Below, piece after piece: positions 55,615 through 61,974 of a stretch of 61,974 nucleotides of DNA. A model generated the notes under the pieces. That model was not told where the DNA came from, did no database searches, and saw only the letters and a program-made list of their open reading frames with translations. The translations under genes and the position numbers were made by a program. The first letter of the stretch is position 1. Each line of letters opens with the position of its first letter. Location of the stretch: contig CALPRQ020000022.1 in NCBI GenBank assembly GCA_943326015.2, positions 1-61,974 on the forward strand, written 5' to 3'. The DNA comes from Chitinophaga pinensis (GTDB taxonomy: Bacteria; Pseudomonadota; Gammaproteobacteria; Burkholderiales; Burkholderiaceae_C).

Positions 55615-56055
55615 GATGCAGTTTTAGTTAATCTCTTCTTTATTTCAACAAACTGAATTTCAGCCAGGAAAAGGAATTTATTTTCAGATTAATAGTTTTC
55701 AATGAGTCAGCACAAAAAGAATCAGGTTTTTTGAAACCATGCGCTTCCTGAACGACCACTTTCTCAAGAAGTTCAGCCACAAGCCAGCCCACACTTTGAA
55801 GCCGGGTCTGCTGAATCAGGTGGGTGCGGAGCTGGATTTTGAAGCTTTTGGAGACATTGTTTTTTAGGGAAAACTAATCAAAGCACAAAGTGTAGCACCG
55901 TGTTACACACCATTCCGCACCCCCAAGGGGGTGCACGGGTTTGGTGGCCCGGTTTCCTCAGGCACAGCAGCCGCACCCATCCTCATGGTCTCGGCTTCAC
56001 TTCAGAGACTGAGTGAGCGTATCAAAGTCACGCATCCACCTCGGCGACCTGACCG
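55615..56055. other. intergenic region with repeat copy A
   Basis: 441 bases without a supported gene. The left part is AT-rich leader of the ATPase operon; an open frame of 42 codons (55739-55867, plus strand) has no ribosome site or recognisable similarity. The right part is the 121-bp repeat copy A. Confidence 0.5.
55883..56003. repeat. direct repeat, copy A (about 121 bp)
   Basis: About 80% identical to 56762-56883 by eye, with one single-base gap. It contains an operator-like GTGTAGCACCGTGTTACAC (55890-55908), a perfect hairpin GCACCCCCAAGGGGGTGC (55917-55934) and a conserved GCAGCCGC..CCCAT stretch. It lies upstream of the minus-strand ATPase/TOPRIM unit. Confidence 0.85.
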
Positions 56056-56661
56056 TCACCCCTGAAGCTGCCAGTGGTGATGCAACCAGAGCAAGTTCAC
56101 ATACAGCTTGGGATTGTCGAGCTGCGCGCGCCGTATCCAGTGGATGGACATCTCTACATTCTTGCGCAGGATGCTCTTGAGACTGTCACGCAGCATCTCA
56201 TCGTCCAGGTCGCCGCGCTTGATGCCAATCGCAATGAACTCGAAGTAGTTCAGGATGTAGCGCAGGGCATGGACGTCGACATGATCGGTCGGACTCTCAC
56301 GCAGGGCAGGGTTGGCCTTGCGCCTGGAGTCGAAGTCGGTGTAGTGCCGGCTCAGGATGTCGGCGTACCGCATATACGTCGACGACAGCCTCGACTGGAG
56401 CAGCGTGTCGATGGTGTGTTTGCGGATCAAGTTGCGCATACTGATCATGTTGGTGAACAGCCAGCCGCACATGGCCAGCAGCGCGGTCGAGATGCTCAGC
56501 ACATGCTCGGCCTTGAACTGGCCGAAGCTGTCCCTGGGTGCGACGACCTCCCACAGCAGGAACACGACCAGCCAGGCAAAGACGGCGGCCAGAAAAAAGC
56601 CCAGCTTTTGGCTGGGCTTCATTGCCGGCTTGATTCGCTTACGCGTAACCATCGCCTTCAC
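56056..56661 (-). CDS. DUF4760 membrane protein
   Basis: 201 residues if the GTG at 56661 is used (198 from the ATG at 56652). Two membrane helices (about 22-42 and 55-75) precede a helical cytoplasmic domain with LRYILNYFEFIAIGIKRGDLDDEMLRDSLK, the DUF4760 core in outline. A 12-codon frame (ATG at 56677, MKSNFREGDGYA) with a GGAG site overlaps its start and may drive translation by coupling. DUF4760 genes often sit in integrated elements; function unknown. Confidence 0.75.
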   Translation of the reverse strand: MKAMVTRKRIKPAMKPSQKLGFFLAAVFAWLVVFLLWEVVAPRDSFGQFKAEHVLSISTALLAMCGWLFTNMISMRNLIRKHTIDTLLQSRLSSTYMRYADILSRHYTDFDSRRKANPALRESPTDHVDVHALRYILNYFEFIAIGIKRGDLDDEMLRDSLKSILRKNVEMSIHWIRRAQLDNPKLYVNLLWLHHHWQLQG

Positions 56662-56761
56662 GGAAGTTGGACTTCATGAGGATCTCCATTTGCCGCTACC
56701 GGCAGCGACAGAAAGTGGTGAAAGCCGGTGAAGATCAGTATCTCACATATTGGTTTTCTAA

Positions 56762-56883
56762 TTACACAGTGTATCACTGTGTTACACTTCATTCCGCACC
56801 CCCAAGGGGGTGCACGGGTTTAGCAGCCCGGTTCCACTAGGCGCAGCAGCCGCGCCCATTCTTCATGGTTGCGGCTTCACTTT
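56762..56883. repeat. direct repeat, copy B (about 122 bp)
   Basis: Partner of copy A. The operator-like part is here a perfect palindrome ACACAGTG-TAT-CACTGTGT (56764-56782), and the GCACCCCCAAGGGGGTGC hairpin (56796-56813) is identical. It lies about 100 bases upstream of the minus-strand DUF4760 gene, as copy A lies upstream of the ATPase unit. Confidence 0.85.
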
Positions 56884-56919
56884 TTTCCCTCGTGCTGCGC
56901 GCACGGGCTCCGTTTATGG

Positions 56920-57020
56920 CGGGCCGTGTGGGGGAGCCCGCAAGGGCTCGCCGGTTCCTAGTGCCGGTCTGCTAACCCCGCACGTGCCTGCCACCCTCGT
57001 TTAGCAGCGAGGGCGACAGG
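56920..57020 (+). ncRNA. C4 antisense-RNA-like structured element
   Basis: On the plus strand: CGTGTGGGG (56925-56933) pairs with CCCCGCACG (56976-56984); inside is a GAGCCC-GCAA-GGGCTC hairpin (56934-56949); after it is a CCCTCG/CGAGGG hairpin (56994-57013) closed by CCTG/CAGG. A ribosome-site-like AAGGAG and an ATG follow at 57038-57052, the reading ending after nine codons beyond the att repeat. The layout recalls phage P1/P4-type C4 RNA regions found before small phage genes. The structure is seen; the family name is from memory. Confidence 0.5.
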
Positions 57021-57059
57021 TCTCTGGATCTGTTCAAAAGGAGCCATTCATGGCTGACA

Positions 57060-57071
57060 CCCTCTCCGCCA
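57060..57071 (+). repeat. attR candidate
   Basis: CCCTCTCCGCCA, identical in sequence and orientation to the tRNA-Ser 3' end at 50898-50909. It is followed by what looks like the original downstream region of the tRNA. Confidence 0.75.
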
Positions 57072-57077
57072 AAACAT

Positions 57078-57112
57078 AACCCCAAGTAGCTAACCTACTT
57101 GGGGTTTTTTGT
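57078..57112 (+). terminator. displaced native terminator of tRNA-Ser
   Basis: AACCCCAAGTAG pairs with CTACTTGGGGTT with a 5-base loop, then TTTT. It lies 6 bases after attR, the position expected for the tRNA terminator before the island inserted. Confidence 0.85.
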
Positions 57113-57137
57113 TTTCTGGATTGTCAGCCCGCTATTT

Positions 57138-57401
57138 TCAGCGCAGGTGCGGATGCGCCATCGACCAGACGTCATCGGGTGGATCAAGCTCCGGAAAGTG
57201 GGAGCAATGATCTTCGGCGATCGACGTGAGGGCCACGACGACATCGAACGGAAAGCCCTTGCGCTGACCGTTGCGGGTATCGTGCAACAGTTCAGCCATG
57301 TAGCGGACGAAGTCCTGATGGCCCCAGTACGACCTCATTTTGCTGCCGATGTGCGGAAATGCCTCATTGATCGCGCTGTAGTGCGGGTTGTTTTCCAGCA
57401 T
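57138..57401 (-). CDS. small protein of unknown function
   Basis: 87 residues starting MLENNPHYSAINEAFPHIG. The start at 57401 is supported by AAAGGGG just upstream; the in-frame extension adds 15 residues without a ribosome site. The sequence (HIGSKMRSYWGHQDFVRYM, DTRNGQRKGFPFDVV) looks like a compact helical protein of the kind seen as conserved hypothetical in Burkholderiales. It lies just outside the island, 107 bases before narL on the same strand. Confidence 0.65.
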   Translation of the reverse strand: MLENNPHYSAINEAFPHIGSKMRSYWGHQDFVRYMAELLHDTRNGQRKGFPFDVVVALTSIAEDHCSHFPELDPPDDVWSMAHPHLR

Positions 57402-57508
57402 GGCGACCCCTTTCTGCCGAAATTTCAGCCTGCTCGTGAACGGCAAGAGACTGAGGCCCGCCAGAACCAGTCCTCTCGCTTGGTGACCATGTTATGGGAA
57501 TTCGCCTC

Positions 57509-58204
57509 TCAAGTCCAGCCGCGCTCGGTGGCGTAGACGGCGGCATGCACGCGGTTGCTCAGATCGAGCTTGCGCAGGATATGCTGGACATGGATCTTGA
57601 CCGTGGTCTCGGCGATATCGAGCTCGCGGCCGATCAGCTTGTTGCTCGCGCCATGCGCGATCAGGCGCAGGATCTCGCCCTCGCGCGGGGACAGGCTGTG
57701 GATCGGATCGTCGTCCGCGATGCCGGGCCGGGCAGCGGCTGAGGCCTGGACCTGATCAACTGCAGAGAGCTGGCCGGGCGTGGCACGCAGCAAGCTGACC
57801 AACTTACTTATCATTTCTGGACTGACCACCGAGTCGCCCTCCCAGATCCGTGCGATCGAATTGGCCAGCTCGTCGGTGTCTATGGTCTTGAGCAAATAGC
57901 CGTCCGCGCCAGCGCGCAGTCCAGCGGCCAGGTCCTCCTCGTTCTCGCTGATGGTCAGCATGACGACGCGCGCCTGCGGCGCCACCGCCTTGAGGCTGCT
58001 GATCGCATGGATTCCGCTGACGCCTGGCAGGTGGTTGTCGAGCAGAATCACGTCGGGCTGGAGCCGGCTGGCCATGCGCTGGGCCTCGCCGGCATCGGCG
58101 GCCTCGCCAGCGATGCTGAGGCGCCGGTCCTGCGCCAGCAAGGCAATCAGGCCACGGCGAAAAAGGTTGTGGTCATCGACCACCAGCAGTCTTATCGGTG
58201 TCAT
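57509..58204 (-). CDS. narL: NarL-family response regulator
   Basis: 231 residues. Receiver with Asp56 in VILLDNHLPGVSG and the Lys in YLLKTIDT, then a LuxR-type HTH (SPREGEILRLIAHGASNKLIG, KIHVQHILRKL). It overlaps its sensor kinase gene by 4 bases. The partner carries a nitrate P-box, so this is a NarL orthologue by context; targets are not in the window. Confidence 0.88.
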   Translation of the reverse strand: MTPIRLLVVDDHNLFRRGLIALLAQDRRLSIAGEAADAGEAQRMASRLQPDVILLDNHLPGVSGIHAISSLKAVAPQARVVMLTISENEEDLAAGLRAGADGYLLKTIDTDELANSIARIWEGDSVVSPEMISKLVSLLRATPGQLSAVDQVQASAAARPGIADDDPIHSLSPREGEILRLIAHGASNKLIGRELDIAETTVKIHVQHILRKLDLSNRVHAAVYATERGWT

Positions 58205-60078
58205 CCCGGATCTCTGGTCATTGGTAATGTCAGCACGACCTCGGTGCCCTGTCCAGGCGTCGATTCCAGCCGCACTTCGGCTCCGATGCCCGCAGCGCGT
58301 TCGCGCATGATCTGCAGGCCGAAGCTCGTGCCCTGGCGGTTGACCTGGGCGGCATCAAAGCCCTGACCATTGTCGTGTACCGTGAAGCTCCAGGGGGGCC
58401 CTTTGCTCACCTTGACCCAGACCTCGCTGGCGTGAGCATGCTTGCGGATGGTGGACAAGGCCTCCTGCACCACATGCAGCACCTGCAACTGCACGTCCGG
58501 GTGCAGCGCCACGCCATGTCCGTTCAGCTCCAGATGCGCCTTCAGGCCGCTCTGGTGCTCGAATTTGTTGAGCGTGGCGCGCAAGGCCTGCTCGATGTCA
58601 TCGCTGTGGCCGCGGGTGCGGAAATGCACCAGCAGCTCGCGCACGTCCTGCAGGCCTTCCTTGACGCCGGCATCGAGCTCGTTGACGTTCTGCAGCACCT
58701 GTTCATGGTCCCCCCGCTGCACAGCAGCGCGCAGCAGGCTCAGCTGGATCTTCATGAAGGCCAGCGACTGCGCGATCGAGTCGTGCAGCTCGCGCGCGAG
58801 CATGGCGCGCTCCTCGCTGACGGCGGCCTCGCGCACCAGGGCCTCGGTGCGCAGGTTTTCCACCGCATTGGCCAGGTGACCCGCGAGCGTGTCGAACAGG
58901 CCCTGCTCCTCGGTCGTCAGGCTGGCCTCGCTGCGATAGAACAGGTCGAGCTCGCCCAGCACACGCTGCTGCAGCCGGATCGGCACGCTGATCAGCGAGC
59001 CATAGCCGGCCTGGATGCAGCGGCTCATCAACCGCTCGTCGCTCGGGATGATGGGGATGACCCGGGTGCGGGTATTGGCCATTGTCTGGCCGCAGGCACA
59101 GCTGCCTGGCACCAGGCAGAGCTCCTCATCGAGCAGTTCCTGCGGCAGGCCGTCGCTGGCCAGCATCAGGTAGCGCTGGCTGGCCTCGTCGGTCCAGCGC
59201 ACAGCGACTGCGTCGGCATTGGCCAGCCGGCGCATCTTCTGCGCAAAGCCCTGCGCCAGGGCTTCGAGCGTATCGGCCTGGGTCAGGAAGTTGCTGACTT
59301 CGTAGAGCGCCGCGAGACGGGTGCGCTGGGCCTCAAGGTCGCGGGTCTTGTCGCGCACCTTGGCCTCCAGCCCGCCGTAGAGCGCCTGCAACCGGCCCGC
59401 CATGTGGTTGAAGCCCGCGGCAACCTCGCCGAATTCGTCGGGGGCCTGCTCATCCAGGCGGACATCGAAGTCCCCCTGCTCCACCTGGCGCAATCCGGCA
59501 CGCAGCCGCTGCAGCGGATGGATCACGTACAGGTAGCCGACATAGAGGGTGAACATGGCTGACAGGATCGCCAGCCCCATCATGAAGAACTGGAACAGCT
59601 TGAGGATCGTCGTCAGGCGCGTCATCTTGCCCTCGATCGCGGACACCAGTCGCTCCACATCCAGCACGAAGTGATCGACCAGCAGCATGAGCGCTGGCGG
59701 ATCGGCCGGCAGCGCCGCGGCTTGCCAGTAGAGCTGCAGCGTCTGCCAGGATCGGTTGAGTTCGTCGAAACTGGCGCGCGAGGACCCGTTCCAGGGCACG
59801 AACAGCGGACGCGTCCTGTCGCCTCGATGCAGCAACTCGATGCTGGCGCTCATCTGCGTCACCATTTGCTGGATTTCGTTCTCACTGCGGCCGCCGTAGC
59901 GGGCGCTCGCGAGTCGCCAGGCCTGCATGCGCAGGCGCCCGGCCTCGTTGACCGCGGCTGCGCCGCCATCGAGCTGACGGGTGACCCACATCGTCATGCC
60001 AATCGACAGCAGCGCGAGCAGCAGCAGGGACAGCCCCAGCAGCAGGAATTTGTTGGAAAGTTGGCCGCGCCAGCGCAT
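58201..60078 (-). CDS. narX: NarX-like nitrate sensor histidine kinase
   Basis: 625 residues from the ATG at 60078 (MRWRGQLSNKF); a longer frame begins 49 codons earlier without support. Two membrane helices (about 10-30 and 165-190) bracket a periplasmic domain whose VNEAGRLRMQAWRLA is the nitrate-binding P-box. Then come HAMP, a GAF-like central domain with a Cys cluster (CLVPGSCACG), a HisKA_3 dimer domain (ELHDSIAQSL) and an HATPase (HDNGQGFD, GLQIMRERA). It phosphorylates the coupled NarL. No nitrate reductase genes are in the window. Confidence 0.9.
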   Translation of the reverse strand: MRWRGQLSNKFLLLGLSLLLLALLSIGMTMWVTRQLDGGAAAVNEAGRLRMQAWRLASARYGGRSENEIQQMVTQMSASIELLHRGDRTRPLFVPWNGSSRASFDELNRSWQTLQLYWQAAALPADPPALMLLVDHFVLDVERLVSAIEGKMTRLTTILKLFQFFMMGLAILSAMFTLYVGYLYVIHPLQRLRAGLRQVEQGDFDVRLDEQAPDEFGEVAAGFNHMAGRLQALYGGLEAKVRDKTRDLEAQRTRLAALYEVSNFLTQADTLEALAQGFAQKMRRLANADAVAVRWTDEASQRYLMLASDGLPQELLDEELCLVPGSCACGQTMANTRTRVIPIIPSDERLMSRCIQAGYGSLISVPIRLQQRVLGELDLFYRSEASLTTEEQGLFDTLAGHLANAVENLRTEALVREAAVSEERAMLARELHDSIAQSLAFMKIQLSLLRAAVQRGDHEQVLQNVNELDAGVKEGLQDVRELLVHFRTRGHSDDIEQALRATLNKFEHQSGLKAHLELNGHGVALHPDVQLQVLHVVQEALSTIRKHAHASEVWVKVSKGPPWSFTVHDNGQGFDAAQVNRQGTSFGLQIMRERAAGIGAEVRLESTPGQGTEVVLTLPMTRDPG

Positions 60079-60288
60079 CGGAATGAGGCCTGCTTCAATA
60101 GAGAGGTGAGGGGTCGCCCCGGCACGGGGTACGGCATGGGATGAGGATATTCGATTGTGCCGCACGAAATACTGGTAAATCAGGCATCGATGGAAGCCGG
60201 ATCCAGTCGCGAAATCCCTTATCATTCTTCAAAGATGTCCACCAACTCCCCTCGCCTTGCGGTCCCTGCGGACCCAGGAGACAACAGC

Positions 60289-61893
60289 ATGAACACCCCC
60301 TTCATCCCCCCGCAAGAACGCGCTGCCTGGACAAAGCTCCAGGCGCTGGCCCAGAGCAAACTGCCCCATCTGCGCGAGCTGCTCGCCGATCCATCCGGCG
60401 CTCGCGCCAGCAACCTGCAACTGAACGCCGCCGGCCTGCGGCTGGACGCCGCCCGCCAGCAAGTCACGCCTGAAGTGCTGCAGGCGCTGCTGGAGCTGGC
60501 CGCCGAGTCCGGCGTACTTGAGCAAGCCCAGGCCCAGCGCCAAGGCGTTGCCATCAATGCGACCGAGCATCGCGCCGTGCTGCACATGGCCTTGCGCGGC
60601 GCCGACATGCCCGATCCGCCCTGGGGCGCGGCGATCTCGGACGCAGTGCGCCAGGAGCTCGACCGCTTCCTGGACGCGGCCGAGCGCATCCGTGACGGGC
60701 GCTGGCGCGGCCACCGAGGCGAGCGCATCACCGACATCGTCAACATCGGCATCGGCGGCTCCGACCTGGGCGGACGCATGACGGTGCAGGCGCTCGATGC
60801 CCATGTCCCGGCCGGACTCGATATCCATTTCGTCTCCAACCCCGACGCCTGGGCGCTGCACAAGAAGCTGCGCCGACTCAGCCCTGACCACACGCTGTTC
60901 ATCGTCCAGAGCAAGACCTTCACGACACAGGAGACCATGACACTGGCGGCTTCGGTCAAGCGCTGGCTAGCCGACCACGGCCTGCAGACGCCAGAGCAGC
61001 AGTCTGCCCACCTCGTCGCCGTGACGGCCGCGCCCGCGCTGTCGGCCGCGCAGGGCTATGCCCCCGAAAACACTTTCGGCTTCTGGGACTGGGTGGGCGG
61101 ACGCTATTCGGTCTGGTCGGCGATCGGCCTGCCGTTGGCGATCGGTATCGGCGCCGCGGGTTTCCGCGATTTCCTGGCCGGCGGCCACGCGATGGACCGC
61201 CATTTCTGGGAAGCGGCTCCCGAGCAGAACATGCCGCTGATGCTGGCCTTGCTGGGCATCTGGAACCGGAACTTCCTGGACTGCCCGACCCAGCTGATCG
61301 CGGCCTACGCGAGCCGGCTGCTGCATTTCGCGCGCTTCGCGCAGCAGCTCGACATGGAATCGAACGGCAAGAGCACCCATGTCGACGGCAGCGCGGTCGA
61401 GGTCGGCACCGGCCCCATCGTCTGGGGCGGCCTGGGCATCGAGGGCCAGCATGCCTATTTCCAGCTGCTGCACCAGGGCCAGCACCGCGTTCCGGTCGAC
61501 TTCATCGGCGTCGAGAGCGAGGACTGCCCGCTGCCGCTGGCCGCCGAGCATCACCGCGTCGCGCTGCTCAACCTGCAGGCGCAGGCGCAAGCCTTGGCAC
61601 TGGGTCGTGACGAGGCTGCCACCGCAGCCGAACTGCGCGCATCAGGCCTGCCGGAGCAACGCATCGCCGAACTGCTGCCGCACCGCACCTTCCGCGGCAA
61701 CGTGCCGAACTCCACGCTCTGGCTGCCCGAGATCAGTCCGCGAGCGATCGGTGCCATGGTCGCGCTCTACGAGCACAAGGTATTCTGCCAAGCCGCGATC
61801 TGGGGCATCCACGCCTTCGACCAATGGGGCGTCGAGCTCGGCAAGACCATGGCCAGGCAGATGGAAGCCGACCCCGCCAGCTTCAGGCCCTGA
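60289..61893 (+). CDS. pgi: glucose-6-phosphate isomerase
   Basis: 534 residues. It interconverts glucose-6-P and fructose-6-P. Signatures: NIGIGGSDLGGRM, the sugar-phosphate part QSKTFTTQET, DWVGGRYSVWSAIG, and GIHAFDQWGVELGK. The start at 60289 has CAGGAG upstream. It reads divergently from narX and converges with an EAL-domain gene at the window edge. Confidence 0.97.
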   Translation: MNTPFIPPQERAAWTKLQALAQSKLPHLRELLADPSGARASNLQLNAAGLRLDAARQQVTPEVLQALLELAAESGVLEQAQAQRQGVAINATEHRAVLHMALRGADMPDPPWGAAISDAVRQELDRFLDAAERIRDGRWRGHRGERITDIVNIGIGGSDLGGRMTVQALDAHVPAGLDIHFVSNPDAWALHKKLRRLSPDHTLFIVQSKTFTTQETMTLAASVKRWLADHGLQTPEQQSAHLVAVTAAPALSAAQGYAPENTFGFWDWVGGRYSVWSAIGLPLAIGIGAAGFRDFLAGGHAMDRHFWEAAPEQNMPLMLALLGIWNRNFLDCPTQLIAAYASRLLHFARFAQQLDMESNGKSTHVDGSAVEVGTGPIVWGGLGIEGQHAYFQLLHQGQHRVPVDFIGVESEDCPLPLAAEHHRVALLNLQAQAQALALGRDEAATAAELRASGLPEQRIAELLPHRTFRGNVPNSTLWLPEISPRAIGAMVALYEHKVFCQAAIWGIHAFDQWGVELGKTMARQMEADPASFRP

Positions 61894-61974
61894 TCAAGCC
61901 TGGGGGCGTTGGTTGAACCACTGCTCGAGTTCGGCAGCCGGCAGCGGCTTGGAATACCAGTGGCCCTGCACGCC
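61894..61974 (-). CDS. EAL-domain protein, C-terminal end only
   Basis: The last 26 codons plus stop are in the window and read GVQGHWYSKPLPAAELEQWF then NQRPQA. This matches the usual end of c-di-GMP phosphodiesterase EAL domains (QG-Y-SKPLPA-E-E-W). The stop begins at the base after the pgi stop. The rest lies beyond the window. Confidence 0.7.
   Translation of the reverse strand, partial: GVQGHWYSKPLPAAELEQWFNQRPQA

Noticed and set aside
55739-55867. 42-codon frame MRFLNDHFLKKF in the AT-rich leader
   Set aside because: No ribosome site and no similarity I recognise; could be a remnant but cannot be supported.
55908-55985. 25-codon frame on the minus strand of both repeat copies, ending in LGVRN(G/E)V
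   Set aside because: Frame and stop are kept in both copies, but almost all differences change the amino acid, so selection on the DNA or RNA explains the conservation better.
56810-57004. Open frame on the plus strand through the C4-like region
   Set aside because: Its translation follows the conserved RNA hairpins and is the kind often mis-annotated there; no ribosome site.

Overview
The window is about 62 kb of high-GC DNA (roughly two thirds G+C by eye). It looks like a chromosome segment of a Burkholderiales betaproteobacterium. The reasons are the zapA to 6S RNA arrangement, the actP/DUF485 pair, the CrbS-like sensor next to DUF294/exonuclease genes, the aerobic cobalamin operon with bluB, and the narXL and yejABEF forms. 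The genus is not proved; a Leptothrix/Sphaerotilus/Comamonadaceae-type organism is an inference.

Layout. 1-1858: the 3' part of a secreted-lipase-like gene, then an ankyrin-repeat protein with a signal peptide (probable effector and immunity pair). 1977-2736: a HEPN/MNT toxin-antitoxin pair. 2919-6312: divergent ppsA and ppsR, PEP synthase and its regulator. 6443-14630: a signalling block read both ways, with a DnaQ-type exonuclease fused to a degenerate sensor kinase, a lone receiver, a CrbS-like transporter-kinase and a small membrane protein on the minus strand, and a CNB-CBS-DUF294 protein plus a second exonuclease-like protein on the plus strand. 14675-18323: an MFS pump and the acetate permease genes yjcH-actP. 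18478-32432: a 14-gene minus-strand cobalamin uptake and late-synthesis operon headed by btuB under a cobalamin riboswitch. 32766-34086: a ZapB-like protein, zapA, 6S RNA with a clear promoter, and a SWIB protein. 34187-39889: an MFS transporter, a D-2-hydroxyacid dehydrogenase, a short FimV-like protein, a PulE/GspE ATPase and DUF2788. 40089-46507: yejABEF and the divergent fabI. 46615-50761: DUF465, a large basic amino-acid decarboxylase, and an NfeD/SPFH pair.

50820-57112 holds the most unusual material. A tRNA-Ser(GGA) gene has its 3' end (12 bp) repeated 6.2 kb downstream, where a displaced terminator follows. Between the repeats lie a tyrosine integrase with three copies of an 8-bp motif just upstream, an IS66 remnant, an AT-rich two-gene ATPase/TOPRIM-like module (a candidate defence system), a DUF4760 membrane protein, two diverged ~121-bp direct repeats (one upstream of each minus-strand cargo unit), and a structured region resembling phage C4 antisense RNA. 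I read this as a small tRNA-targeted integrative element or degraded phage satellite.

57138-61974: a small conserved-type gene, a narL/narX two-component pair, pgi, and the last 26 codons of an EAL-domain gene cut by the window edge.

How the genes work together: ppsR/ppsA, actP/yjcH and the CrbS-like block point to gluconeogenic growth on acetate and other organic acids; the cobalamin operon couples uptake to nucleotide-loop assembly; narXL suggests nitrate-responsive respiration.
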